Positions 9,218 to 17,433 of a DNA stretch of 64,000 nucleotides are shown here, in pieces (positions within the stretch are counted from its first letter, which is position 1; every line of letters begins with the position of its first letter). Made by a program: the position numbers and the translations under genes. The notes under the pieces are model-generated. The model searched no databases. It worked only from the letters and a program-made list of their open reading frames with translations, and was not told where the DNA came from. The DNA comes from Verrucomicrobiales bacterium. Lineage in GTDB: Bacteria > Verrucomicrobiota > Verrucomicrobiia > Limisphaerales > J093. The stretch lies in NCBI GenBank assembly GCA_024233215.1, contig JACKPW010000005.1, positions 287,370 through 351,369 of the forward strand, in the 5' to 3' direction.

Positions 9218-9451
9218 ATGAGAAATGCGGTCGAGATGATCGTTGCCGAGGCGGTGCAACTCCCGCCGGACCATCGGTTGACGGTTGCCCACAGGATCCT
9301 GCGTAGCGTGGAGCCTGAGCCATCGACGGAAGTGGAGGCTGCGTGGGATTCTGAGATTCGGGAACGGATCGCGCGTTATGACGCGGGTGAGGTTCATGGG
9401 GTGCCGGCTTCCGAGGTGTTCGCAGAGCTGGATCGGCGCTTGCGGCAATGA
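9218..9451 (+). CDS. Addiction-module antitoxin (RHH-less, PF09720-type)
   Basis: 77 residues from ATG at 9218; the open frame extends upstream to 9164, but MRNAVEMIVAEAVQLPPDHR is the usual start of this family. The sequence is a short acidic helical protein with the signature LPPDHRLTVAHRILRSVE and a C-terminal WDSEIRERIARYDAGEVHGVPASEVFAELDRR, as in the putative addiction module component family (PF09720). The last part normally wraps around and neutralises a ParE/RelE toxin. The stop overlaps the start of the toxin gene by 4 nt (ATGA), the standard antitoxin-first arrangement. Expected to autorepress together with the toxin, but no operator was identified. Confidence 0.85.
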   Translation: MRNAVEMIVAEAVQLPPDHRLTVAHRILRSVEPEPSTEVEAAWDSEIRERIARYDAGEVHGVPASEVFAELDRRLRQ

Positions 9452-10443
9452 ACCTCGACTTTCTTCCTGAGGCCTCGGCCGAGTTGTACGCCGCAGCCGA
9501 GTATTACGAGGAGAAGGAGGAGGGGTTGGGTTGCAGGTTCCGGAACGAGGTAGCGGAGGTCTGCCGACTGATGGTGCAGCATCCACTCCTCTGGAGGGAG
9601 CGTCCGGGTGGCTACCGGCGCGTCAACTGCCCGGTCTTCCCATACTATCTTGCCTATTTCATCCGCGGCGATCGCGTCGTGATCGCGGCGGTGGCGCATG
9701 GACATCGGCGACCCCGTTACTTCGAGCACCGGCTCGGTCGGCAGCCACGCGGGGCGGGCATCGTCGGAGCGCCCCGCGACAGGATTGACCATGCGAACAT
9801 CACACTGGAGTTCGCCCAGAACGCGATCCGTGCCTACAACGATGGGCTTTACGCGGGCGGCCAGAAGAATCCCGACCTTGATCGCCAGGCCCTCGCGCTG
9901 TTCAAGGGCGGACTTGGGCTCACGCGTGAGCTGGTTCTTGATCAGGTGCGTTTCGTCGGCGTTGATCACGGTGGTGCGGCTGGTTTCAGAGCAGCGCACT
10001 CCTTGGTGCCGGCCATCGCGGATGCCATTTGGACCCTTCGTGACCGTTATGCAAATCTGGCAGGCAAAGCGCCTTCCGTGCTCCAGGGGCGGACCTCGGT
10101 CGACGTCATTGCTGAACTGTTCGCTCCGTTCCGCCAAGAACTTCACGGCAAACGCAACTGGCTGGTCTGGGCAACGAAGTTCTGGCATTTCCTGAATTCC
10201 GATGCTTTTCCCGTTCTGGATAGTCGGGTGGACCACTTTTTTGGCACTGCCGGTCGACGGCAGTCCGCGGAGAAGTACATCCTCGTCTGCGACCGGTTCC
10301 GCGAATTCGTGAGCGCCCACGCCGAGTGGCTACCGGCGCTCCGCAGCATCGATGGCGGCCTCGCGTGGTCCGATACGAAGCTCTGGGACAAGGTATTCTA
10401 CGGTTCTGCCGAACTTGAGTTCCCTGAAACACGGACGCCATGA
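9448..10443 (+). CDS. ParE/RelE-family toxin fused in frame to an unknown domain
   Basis: 331 residues. Residues 1-97 are a ParE-type toxin: LDFLPEASAELYAAAEYYEEKEEGLG, FRNEVAEVCRLMVQHPLLW, then YRRVNCPVFPYYLAYFI and VIAAVAHGHRRPRYFEHRL at the usual C-terminus. Family members normally stop there. Here translation continues for another 230 residues (FAQNAIRAYNDGLYAGG, RNWLVWATKFWHFLNSDAFPVLDSRVDHFF, KYILVCDRFREFV). That part has the look of a helical DNA-glycosylase-like or DUF domain but I do not recognise it with certainty. No in-frame ATG or convincing ribosome site marks a separate start. The fusion may come from a deletion between a toxin gene and a neighbouring gene. The stop overlaps the next start by 4 nt. 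Confidence 0.75.
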   Translation: MNLDFLPEASAELYAAAEYYEEKEEGLGCRFRNEVAEVCRLMVQHPLLWRERPGGYRRVNCPVFPYYLAYFIRGDRVVIAAVAHGHRRPRYFEHRLGRQPRGAGIVGAPRDRIDHANITLEFAQNAIRAYNDGLYAGGQKNPDLDRQALALFKGGLGLTRELVLDQVRFVGVDHGGAAGFRAAHSLVPAIADAIWTLRDRYANLAGKAPSVLQGRTSVDVIAELFAPFRQELHGKRNWLVWATKFWHFLNSDAFPVLDSRVDHFFGTAGRRQSAEKYILVCDRFREFVSAHAEWLPALRSIDGGLAWSDTKLWDKVFYGSAELEFPETRTP

Positions 10444-11177
10444 CCGTTTCATCGGCCTGCCCGGGCAATAGACCCACGGGCGTGGTGGTTTCTGACCTGC
10501 ACCTGTTCGCGCGGCGGTCGGCCGGGGTCGAGCAGATGCGGGGGCTTGGTTCGCGGCTGGAGCGCGCCTCCTTGCTGGTGTTGAACGGAGATACCTTTGA
10601 CTTTCGCTGGAGCACGCTGCCGGATCACGGCACCTCGGTGGCACGCGCCTTGGACTGGATCGAAGCCCTGCTGGCGGAACGACCGGATCGGGAGGTGCAT
10701 TGCGTGCTCGGCAATCACGATTGCCTGGACGCATTCGTTGTCCAGTTGGATCCTCTGGCCGCACGCCGCCCGAACTTCCACTGGCATCCGGACTCCGTGC
10801 AGATTGGCGAGGCGGTCTTCTTGCATGGCGACTGTGCCAACGGTTGGATGGATGCCGCGGCACTCGACCGGTATCGGGCGTCGTGGCGTCAGGACCGCCA
10901 GCGACACGGGATGGCGACGACGGCGTACGAATGGCTCGACCGACTGGGAATCACGCGGCGGGCCCATCGCTGGCAATTTCCGCGGCGACGAACACTCGCC
11001 CGGTTGGTGTATCATCTGGACCGCACGCGGCCGCAGTGGCGGGGGACGGTCCGCCGCTGCTATTTCGGCCACACGCACGAGCCCTTTTCTGACGTCACCC
11101 ACGAGGGGATCACCTTCCATAACACGGGCTCGGCGATTGTGGGCATGGCCTTCAATCCCCTGGTCTTTGGGTGGTGA
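10440..11177 (+). CDS. Metallophosphoesterase, LpxH-like
   Basis: 245 residues. All the calcineurin-type metal motifs are present: D19-x-H21 (SDLHL), G50-D51, GNHD at 91-94, H128 in LHGD, and GHTH at 209-212. The length and order resemble UDP-2,3-diacylglucosamine hydrolase (LpxH, about 240 aa), a peripheral membrane enzyme of lipid A synthesis, but the family also contains other phosphoesterases, so the substrate is uncertain. ATG overlaps the stop of the toxin fusion by 4 nt, suggesting coupled translation with a toxin-antitoxin unit, which is odd for a lipid A gene. Position 11177 is the stop, followed by a 507-nt spacer. Confidence 0.8.
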   Translation: MTVSSACPGNRPTGVVVSDLHLFARRSAGVEQMRGLGSRLERASLLVLNGDTFDFRWSTLPDHGTSVARALDWIEALLAERPDREVHCVLGNHDCLDAFVVQLDPLAARRPNFHWHPDSVQIGEAVFLHGDCANGWMDAAALDRYRASWRQDRQRHGMATTAYEWLDRLGITRRAHRWQFPRRRTLARLVYHLDRTRPQWRGTVRRCYFGHTHEPFSDVTHEGITFHNTGSAIVGMAFNPLVFGW

Positions 11178-11414
11178 ACCCGAAGCGATGGTCGATGCAT
11201 TCAGCAGGGTGAGCGTCTGCGGCGAAGCCGCAACGAGGCAGTCAAGCAAGGGGAGCGCGCGCGGCTCGCCGGTCATCTCCGAAGGGTGCTCAAGCTGAGC
11301 GTGATGGCTCGGCGGGAGTGAGGGCCTGAGGCGGGAACGGTCCTGGGTGTGGCGTGCGGTGTCATGGCGCTGGCTTACGAACCATTCCAGCATCATGCGT
11401 GCCAGTCGCAGAGG

Positions 11415-11495
11415 GTGATCTGGACCGAGCGGGCCTCCAGCAACATTGAGGCTATTGTGCGCTACATCGCGCGCCGGGACTCCGATGCCGTGTGA
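11415..11495 (+). pseudogene. ParE-family toxin remnant (N-terminal fragment)
   Basis: A 26-codon frame reads VIWTERASSNIEAIVRYIARRD then SDAV and stop. This is the N-terminal helix of ParE toxins (typical W-T-x-x-A-x-x-x-L-x-x-I-x-x-Y-I-A), cut off where the second helix would start. An ATG at 11395 is in another frame, so a frameshift separates start and body. The rest of the 11178-11684 spacer has no gene I can support. Confidence 0.65.
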
Positions 11496-11616
11496 GCCAT
11501 CACGTCATGAGCCGGGGCCACCAGGGGGGCGATCAGCAGGGATGGCAAAGGGGCGCTGCCCCCGGTTTCCCTGCTTTCGTCCCTGCGGGGACATGCGCGC
11601 CTTCATCGCATGCGCA

Positions 11617-11636
11617 CCCCGCCTTGAAAGGCGGGG
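11617..11636. terminator. Strong hairpin downstream of phnW-like gene
   Basis: Perfect 9-bp stem ccccgcctt/aaggcgggg with a 2-nt loop. It is 49 nt beyond the stop of the minus-strand aminotransferase gene, where a terminator would be expected, but no T-run follows. The neighbouring sequence contains further short palindromes. Confidence 0.4.
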
Positions 11637-11684
11637 CCATTCCCGGATGTCCCTGCGGGACGGAGGCCAGCGATTCAGACAGAC

Positions 11685-12824
11685 TCAGCCCTGCAGAGGC
11701 TGCAGCGGCAACTGACAGCCCATGTCCTGCAGGGCACGCCGTATGGCGGAGAGCAGTTGCTCGATGTCGGCGGGGAACAACCGGCCGATGGTGCCGATGC
11801 GGAAGGTGTCCACCTGGGTGAGTTTGCCCGGATAGATGATCATGCCGCGGTCGCTCAGCCTGTGGTAGAAATCGTCGAAGCGGAACCTGGGATCTCCCGG
11901 ATGACGGAAGGCCGTGATGATCGGGCTTTGGATTTCCGCCGGCAGATACGGTTGGAAGCCCAGGGCCTTCATCCCCGCCATCAGAATCCCGTGGTTCCGA
12001 CGGTAGCGGTCGCCGCGCCCCGTGACGCCGCCCTCGGACTCCCATTCCTCAAGGGCCTGTTGAAAGGCGAGCAGGGCGTGCGTCGGCGGGGTGTAGCGGA
12101 ACTGGCCGTTCTTCTCGAATCCCTTCCATTGCCCAAGGAGATCGAGACACAGACTGCGTGCCCAGCCTTCGGTGGCGAGCAACGATTCGCGTCGTGCGAG
12201 GACAAACGAGAATCCCGGCACGCCTTCGATGCATTTGTTGGCGGAGGAGATCACGTAATCCACTCCCCAGGCATCCAGGTCGATCGGCAGGGCGCCGAAG
12301 CTGCTCATCGCATCCACGATGAAACGGCAGCCGTGCTCCCGGGCGGCGGGGCCGATGGTTTCAATCGGGTTCAGGATTCCGGTGGTGGTCTCGCAGTGCA
12401 CGGCGATCACGTGGGTGATGCCGGCCTGGGTGGTGAGTTGTTCCCGGACCTGGTCCGCCGTCGGGGGCGTGTCTTCGGCGGTCCGCAGCACCACATGATC
12501 GAGCCTCAGCACCCGGGCCATCTGCACGATGCGGTCGCCGTAGGCGCCATTGGTGAGAATCAGGGCCCGGCCATCGGGAGGGATCACGGAGCCAAGCACC
12601 GATTCCACCCCGAAGGAACCGCTGCCCTGCATGAGCACGCACTCGAAGCCGGCCTCCTTCGAGGTGCCGGCGAGGGCCAGGAGCCGTTGGCGAATTCCGG
12701 CCACGATGGCGTTGAACTCGAAATGCCAGGACCCGGCATCGTGAAGCATGGCCTGCTTGACCGAAAGACTGGTCGTCAGCGGGCCGGGGGTGAACAGCAA
12801 CTTGTCGTGGGCGGAGTTGGGCAT
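11685..12824 (-). CDS. phnW: 2-aminoethylphosphonate:pyruvate transaminase-like PLP enzyme
   Basis: 379 residues from the start at 12824 (MPNSAHDKLLFTPGPLTTS). Class V aminotransferase fold: LFTPGPLTTS near the start, MQGSGSFGVESVLGS, NGAYGDRIVQMA, CETTTGILNPIE, the PLP Asp171 in IVDAMSSFGA, and the PLP Lys197 in SSANKCIEGVPGF. The set and the length match PhnW, which transfers the amino group of 2-aminoethylphosphonate to pyruvate giving phosphonoacetaldehyde and alanine in the cytoplasm. Alanine-glyoxylate-type relatives remain possible. It is 13 nt downstream of a saccharopine-dehydrogenase-like gene on the same strand and 1.4 kb from an OPA-type MFS carrier. No phosphonatase (phnX), phnA or pepM gene is in the window, so the fate of the aldehyde would depend on the nearby dehydrogenases. 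Confidence 0.82.
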   Translation of the reverse strand: MPNSAHDKLLFTPGPLTTSLSVKQAMLHDAGSWHFEFNAIVAGIRQRLLALAGTSKEAGFECVLMQGSGSFGVESVLGSVIPPDGRALILTNGAYGDRIVQMARVLRLDHVVLRTAEDTPPTADQVREQLTTQAGITHVIAVHCETTTGILNPIETIGPAAREHGCRFIVDAMSSFGALPIDLDAWGVDYVISSANKCIEGVPGFSFVLARRESLLATEGWARSLCLDLLGQWKGFEKNGQFRYTPPTHALLAFQQALEEWESEGGVTGRGDRYRRNHGILMAGMKALGFQPYLPAEIQSPIITAFRHPGDPRFRFDDFYHRLSDRGMIIYPGKLTQVDTFRIGTIGRLFPADIEQLLSAIRRALQDMGCQLPLQPLQG

Positions 12825-12837
12825 GGTAAGAATCGGT

Positions 12838-14001
12838 TCAGGCCAGTTCCTCAATTTCCTCGTGGATGTGCAGATCGCGCTTTTCCAGTTCCTGGAAGAT
12901 TCGGGCTGGCGCGAACGCATCCTCGGGGATGAGCACGCCGGGGGTCTTCACCGCGCCTTCACCCAGGAGTTGGGCACCGATGGCCAGCGGGATGCCGACG
13001 TTCCGGGTGTAGGCGCGGAGGCCCGCCCATTCGGGCACGCTGCCGTCGGAGGCGGGGTGCGTGTGGGTGAGCGTGTGGCGGACCTGCCTCCCGGCGCGTT
13101 CCCCGGTCAATTCGACGTGCAGGGCGTAACCGTAAAGCGCCGTTTCCGTGCCTTCCTTCGATTGCATGAGGTAGGCGGCGACAGCATCCATGACGCCCAC
13201 TTCGATGCCCTTGATCCGGATCGGGTCGTTGCGGAGGAAGCCCCAGTCGTAGAGCGCCCGCACCAATTGCATGTTGGGCTCCGGCCAGGTGCCGCGGACC
13301 TCGATGAGTCGGACGCCCTTGTCGACCAGTGCCTGGGCCAGGGTGCGGGTTTCCGAGTGCGGGATGATGTACTGCACGGTCCGGCCGTAGGGTTCCGGCA
13401 ACAGGACCTCGCGCGGTCGGGCAAAGGGCGGCACCTGGATAAACTCCCCATTCTCGAACACCACCCGGCCGGGGAGGGCGGGGTCGTACTCGTATGTCGT
13501 CGTCTCCGTGATGGAGGCGGAGAAGGCGACCGGGCGGAATGCCCCGTGGCTCACGCGGATGGTGTCGATGCGATCGCATTGGGCCGCGGCGTGCATCGCC
13601 ATCATCTGGGTGACGCCGGGCGTCATGCCGAACCCGGGAACGCAGGATTTGCCGTGCTGTTCGAACAGGGCCGCGGATGCCTGTTCCTCACCGAAGCCGT
13701 TGAGGTTGATGCCGTGACAACCGGCTTCGCCGATGCAGGCCGTGCTGATCCCGTTCAACTGGATGGTGGTGCCATCCATCACCACGTCATAGCCGGTCAG
13801 GGCGGCGACCGTACGGGCGCGGTCCGTCACGTCCACCTGGACGAAATCGACCCGGGGATCGGCCAGCCACTCGACGACGCGCCGGCCTTCGGTTTCGTTG
13901 TAGTCTCCGATGGTGATGCGGTCGGCGGTGGAGAACCGGACCAGGTCCAGCGCCGCTTCACGGCAAATCCGGCCGGCGCCACCAAGACAAAAGATCTTCA
14001 T
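12838..14001 (-). CDS. Saccharopine dehydrogenase-like oxidoreductase
   Basis: 387 residues from the start at 14001. The N-terminus is a Rossmann fold, MKIFCLGGAGRICREAALDL, with a GGAGR loop in place of GxGxxG, then ITIGDYNETEGRRVVEWL and YDVVMDGTTIQLNGISTACIGEAGCHGINL, typical of the saccharopine dehydrogenase superfamily. A central GMTPGVTQMMAMHAA and a C-terminal dimer/catalytic part follow. Members reduce or oxidise C-N bonds of amino acid adducts (lysine, carboxynorspermidine, opines). The gene sits directly upstream of the PhnW-like gene (13 nt), so both are probably co-transcribed. An amino-acid or opine-type product linked to the aminotransferase is possible, but the substrate cannot be read from sequence. 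Confidence 0.8.
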   Translation of the reverse strand: MKIFCLGGAGRICREAALDLVRFSTADRITIGDYNETEGRRVVEWLADPRVDFVQVDVTDRARTVAALTGYDVVMDGTTIQLNGISTACIGEAGCHGINLNGFGEEQASAALFEQHGKSCVPGFGMTPGVTQMMAMHAAAQCDRIDTIRVSHGAFRPVAFSASITETTTYEYDPALPGRVVFENGEFIQVPPFARPREVLLPEPYGRTVQYIIPHSETRTLAQALVDKGVRLIEVRGTWPEPNMQLVRALYDWGFLRNDPIRIKGIEVGVMDAVAAYLMQSKEGTETALYGYALHVELTGERAGRQVRHTLTHTHPASDGSVPEWAGLRAYTRNVGIPLAIGAQLLGEGAVKTPGVLIPEDAFAPARIFQELEKRDLHIHEEIEELA

Positions 14002-14185
14002 AGACTCAAGGTTTGCTGAGAAATCGGGTCCCGTGGCGGCGAACTGGCGTTGGCCGAGCCGAGGTTGTCCAACGTCCAGGAGGTGAGTCGATGTATGCTT
14101 CTCCCTGTGGCACGCCGGCTGAAGGGGACGGTGAATTGCGGTTTGCCGCGACCCGGGATTGGGAGATCGTTCGCGTGAGGGGTCA

Positions 14186-15487
14186 TCAATCGGATGCGTG
14201 TTCGTCCGGTGCCGGCGGCGTTGTGTTTCCATCGCCACCCCCGGAATAGAGGAAGAGCGCCATGACGGCAGAGATCAGCATGAGTACCGCAATGGTCTGA
14301 AAGCCCAATGCGTAACCTCCCCGTGACACCAGATGGCCGAAGTAACCTCCCGCCAGGACGCCGGCTCCGTAACCCGTTCCATCGACCAGGCCCGCTACCG
14401 TGGCCGCATAACTCCTTCCGCGCACCTCCACCGCCAGGACGCCCGCCAGCAGGCTGTACGGCCCGTAGGCCAGGAAACCCACCAACCCGATAACGGTGGC
14501 GACGGCCCAGAGACCGTGCCGGGTGGCGAGGGGCAGAGCGAACAGCAGCAGACTCAGGACAAGCAAAATCCAGAACAGTACCCAGCGTCGCCCCTTGTGG
14601 GACAGCCGTCCATAGAGCCATCCCATCGCCAGAATCCCCAACACGCCGAAGGTGTCAAAGGGCGTGCTCAGGAGCGCGGCCTTCCAAGTGGGCAGATCGC
14701 CCAGAGCCTCGGTTTTCAGATAGTCAACCGTCCAGAAATTGAAGGTCTCCCGTAGGAAGGTGAGCGTGAAACTGAGCGCGCAGATTACGTGCAACTGACG
14801 GACGCGGAAGAGCTCGGGGATCTGACGCCAGTTGAAACCGCTGTCCTTTCCAACCACCCCTTCCGGCGAGGGTGAATTGGGTGGCGCGGCTTCACCGGAA
14901 CGGCGCAACATCAGCCAGGTCCCGAGTGCGAGCAGCAGCAGGACCAGCGAAGGGGCTCCTAGGATCAGACGCCAGTTGTCGTGGCTGACCTTCGCCACCA
15001 GTCCGGCAAACGCCACCGCCAGGGCGCCGCCGAAGACAAAGCTCAGGGAGAGGATGGCAAAGGCCAACGGCCAGCGGGCTTGCTGGAACCACTCGGGGAC
15101 GATCTTCACCATGCCCCCCCAACTCGCGGATCCGGCAAAGCGGTTGGCGCTGTAGACGACCGTCAGCGCGGTCAGGCCCGGAACAAAGCCACCCAGCGCA
15201 CCGAAGAACGCCACCAGCACCATCGAACCCAACAACGCCCGCCGTCCTCCCAGCCGGTCGATCACCGGTCCCATCAGGACCTTGCCCACGGCGTAGGCAA
15301 TGGTGCTAATGCTGGCGACCAGGCCGATGCGCTCCTTGGATAGGCCCCATTCCTCCTGCAGAATGGGCACGGCAACCGACAGGTTCTTGCGGCACAGGTA
15401 AATGCCGATATAGGCGAACACCAGAACCCCCAGCGACAACCAGGGGCGCGGGCGGGTCACGGTCCGGTCGCTGTCGGAACTCACCAT
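14186..15487 (-). CDS. MFS transporter, organophosphate:phosphate antiporter (GlpT/UhpT) type
   Basis: 433 residues with about 12 membrane spans. The first span has YIGIYLCRKNLSVAVPIL, which matches the OPA-family signature (Y-x-x-RKN-x-S) containing the Arg that binds phosphate in GlpT. The loop between spans 2 and 3 has GPVIDRLGGRR, and the second half has GWLYGRLSHKGRR. The Pi-binding Arg is kept, so a phosphate- or phosphonate-bearing substrate is likely; hexose-phosphate and glycerol-phosphate transporters are the best-known members. It is the first gene of a minus-strand group with the saccharopine-like and PhnW-like genes (184-nt gap) and is divergent from the glutamine synthetase-like gene. 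A PhoB-like direct repeat lies about 90-108 nt upstream of its start. Confidence 0.83.
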   Translation of the reverse strand: MVSSDSDRTVTRPRPWLSLGVLVFAYIGIYLCRKNLSVAVPILQEEWGLSKERIGLVASISTIAYAVGKVLMGPVIDRLGGRRALLGSMVLVAFFGALGGFVPGLTALTVVYSANRFAGSASWGGMVKIVPEWFQQARWPLAFAILSLSFVFGGALAVAFAGLVAKVSHDNWRLILGAPSLVLLLLALGTWLMLRRSGEAAPPNSPSPEGVVGKDSGFNWRQIPELFRVRQLHVICALSFTLTFLRETFNFWTVDYLKTEALGDLPTWKAALLSTPFDTFGVLGILAMGWLYGRLSHKGRRWVLFWILLVLSLLLFALPLATRHGLWAVATVIGLVGFLAYGPYSLLAGVLAVEVRGRSYAATVAGLVDGTGYGAGVLAGGYFGHLVSRGGYALGFQTIAVLMLISAVMALFLYSGGGDGNTTPPAPDEHASD

Positions 15488-15577
15488 GATTCGGATCGGT
15501 TGCAGGCCATCGCTCCGGCGAACGCCGCGAGGGCCGGGCGAGTGGACCGCATGCCGTTGCGGTTGTCGACAGCAATG

Positions 15578-15595
15578 TTGTCACGATTGGGTCAC
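15578..15595 (+). promoter_or_regulatory. PhoB/OmpR-type direct repeat upstream of the MFS carrier gene
   Basis: TTGTCAC (15578-15584), 4-nt spacer gatt, then GGGTCAC (15589-15595): 7-nt half-sites 11 nt apart, the geometry bound by tandem OmpR/PhoB DNA-binding domains. A further TTGTCGA sits at 15563-15569. Half-site TTGTCAC also occurs on the minus strand upstream of the response regulator gene. The target could be the minus-strand carrier (start 15487) or the plus-strand glutamine synthetase-like gene (start 15902). Inference from pattern only. Confidence 0.45.
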
Positions 15596-15606
15596 GACGG
15601 CCTGTC

Positions 15607-15722
15607 GTAGCGCAGATATCTGATCTGCGGTATCGCGGGGATCCGACCCGCAGACCGTGCGAAAGTCCGGACGCTCTGCCAAATGGAATTCGGCGATACA
15701 GCCGATCAGATATCTGCGCTAC
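15607..15722. repeat. Inverted pair of GTAGC hairpin units
   Basis: Left arm 15607-15625 gtagcgcagatatctgatc and right arm 15704-15722 are perfect 19-nt reverse complements, 78 nt apart. Each arm also contains its own small stem (gcagat/atctgc). Outside, ggtatcg near 15629 and cgatac near 15694 extend the match. It fills most of the 414-nt spacer between the divergent MFS and glutamine synthetase-like genes; the remainder (15723-15901) shows no gene. Confidence 0.75.
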
Positions 15723-15901
15723 AATCGGTTGCGCGTTCAGCCCAGATCGCAGGCAAGAAATATCCGGGCGCGTTCCCGCAGGATCGGTGCCCTCCGAAGA
15801 ATCTTGTGTTGCGCCGTGCCGATTTGGATCATCCGCACGTTTGACGTTGCCCGGCTCGGGGGTTCGGCAAGGGTCGGCCCGGCGGCCCGGACAACTCGCG
15901 G

Positions 15902-17290
15902 ATGGATCATTGGACGCAGACCAGCATGACAGGCCTTCTGACCCTCGAACAACTCACGGCGGGCATTCGTGACGGGAAGATCGACACGGTGATCGTGGCG
16001 TTTCCGGACATGCAGGGACGGTTGATGGGCAAGCGTGTGACCGGCAGTTACTTCCTCGACACCGTTCAGCATGAGACCCATGCCTGCAATTACCTGCTGA
16101 CCGCGGACATGGAGATGGAGCCGGTGCCCGGCTATGCGGCGGCTTCCTGGAAACTTGGTTACGGCGACTTCGCCCTGAAACCCGACCTCAATACGCTTCG
16201 GATCGTTCCCTGGCTGGAAGGCACCGCGCAGGTGCTGGCAGACCTCACCGACCACGAGGGCGCGCTGTTGCCTCATGCGCCCCGGACCATCCTGAAGCGG
16301 CAGTTGGAGCGGTTGGCCGAACGGGGTTGGTCGGCCAGCTTCGCCTCGGAACTGGAGTTCTACGTCTTCGAGCAATCCTTTGCCGCGGCGCACGAGCAGG
16401 GCTACCGCGACCTCAAGCCCATCTGCTGGTACATCGAGGACTACCATATCTTCCAGACCACGAAGGAGGAGGGCTTGATCCGGGCCATCCGCAATGGCAT
16501 GGAGCGGGGCGGGATTCCCATCGAGGCTTCGAAGGGCGAATGGGGGCCGGGTCAGGAGGAAATCAACTTCCGGTATGCGGGCGCGCTGGAGATGGCGGAC
16601 CGTCATGTGCTCTACAAGAACGGCGCGAAAGAAATCGCGTTTCAACACGGTCAGGCGATTACTTTCATGGCCAAATGGTCCGCCCAACTGGCGGGCAGTT
16701 CCTGTCACGTGCATGTTTCCCTGCAGGACCGCGAAAGCGGGCGTTCGGTCTTCCACGATTCGGCGGACCCCGAGGGAATGGCCGCGACGTTCCGCCATTT
16801 TCTTGCGGGGCAACTGGCGCTCGCCCGGGAGTCCACCTTGTTGCTGGCGCCCTTCGTGAACTCCTACAAGCGGTTTCAGGCCCAGTCGTTCGCGCCCACG
16901 AAGGTCGCCTGGTCCTGGGACAACCGGACCACCGGCTATCGCGTGGTGGGACACGGGGCCGGCCTCCGGGTGGAGAGCCGGATACCCGGCGCCGACTGCA
17001 ACCCCTATTTGGTCTATGCAGCGATGATCGCGGCCGGGCTGAATGGCATCGATCGGAAACTGCCGCTGCCGGAAGCTGCCACCGGCAATGCCTACGAATC
17101 GGCGACCCTGTCACGGGTGCCGGGGACGCTGCGCGAGGCGATCGAGGAGTTCGACCGGTCGAAGGTGTTGCGCGAGGCGCTGGGGGATGCGGTGGTGGAT
17201 CATTACGTCCATGCGGCACGCCATGAACAAGCCGACTACGACCGCGTGGTCACGGACTACGAACTCCGACGCATGTTCGAGCGCGGCTGA
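15902..17290 (+). CDS. Glutamine synthetase-family gamma-glutamyl ligase (PuuA-like)
   Basis: 462 residues; a second ATG at 15926 is also possible. GS fold motifs are present: beta-grasp N-terminus with VIVAFPDMQGRLMGKRV, catalytic-domain ELEFYVFE, the metal/glutamate site GEWGPGQEEINFRY, and GSSCHVHVSL for the ATP-site strand. The flap sequence and the NSYKRFQAQSFAP stretch are closer to PuuA/GlnA-like amine ligases than to nitrogen-assimilation GS. Family enzymes use ATP to join the gamma-carboxyl of glutamate to an amine. Downstream on the same strand lie an aldehyde dehydrogenase, an Fe-alcohol dehydrogenase and an amidotransferase, the usual company of a gamma-glutamyl catabolic route. 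The substrate amine is not known. Confidence 0.82.
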   Translation: MDHWTQTSMTGLLTLEQLTAGIRDGKIDTVIVAFPDMQGRLMGKRVTGSYFLDTVQHETHACNYLLTADMEMEPVPGYAAASWKLGYGDFALKPDLNTLRIVPWLEGTAQVLADLTDHEGALLPHAPRTILKRQLERLAERGWSASFASELEFYVFEQSFAAAHEQGYRDLKPICWYIEDYHIFQTTKEEGLIRAIRNGMERGGIPIEASKGEWGPGQEEINFRYAGALEMADRHVLYKNGAKEIAFQHGQAITFMAKWSAQLAGSSCHVHVSLQDRESGRSVFHDSADPEGMAATFRHFLAGQLALARESTLLLAPFVNSYKRFQAQSFAPTKVAWSWDNRTTGYRVVGHGAGLRVESRIPGADCNPYLVYAAMIAAGLNGIDRKLPLPEAATGNAYESATLSRVPGTLREAIEEFDRSKVLREALGDAVVDHYVHAARHEQADYDRVVTDYELRRMFERG

Positions 17291-17298
17291 GCGTGCCC

Positions 17299-17390
17299 CA
17301 TGAACCGAGCGACAGGGTCAGTCCTGCAGCTGTTGGCGGCGCTCCCTCCGCCAACAGTGAGGACTGACCCCGGAGCGGCCGGGCGGGTTC
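17299..17390. repeat. Double-stem repeat element, copy A
   Basis: Begins 9 nt after the GS-like stop. Nested stems: outer gggtcagtcct (17315-17325) with aggactgaccc (17360-17370), 11 bp; inner ctgttggcgg (17330-17339) with ccgccaacag (17348-17357), 10 bp, loop cgctccct. Related copies are at 26054-26145 and 61698-61764; bases that differ between copies change in pairs. The ends carry gaacc/ggttc. Confidence 0.85.
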
Positions 17391-17433
17391 AATGTTCCGA
17401 TGCGCGGCAAATCACCTATCATCATTACTACCT

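Noticed and set aside
11685..12824. Serine-glyoxylate aminotransferase
   Set aside because: Same fold class, but the CETTTGILNPIE and SANKCIEGVPGF motifs and length fit PhnW better; not fully excluded.
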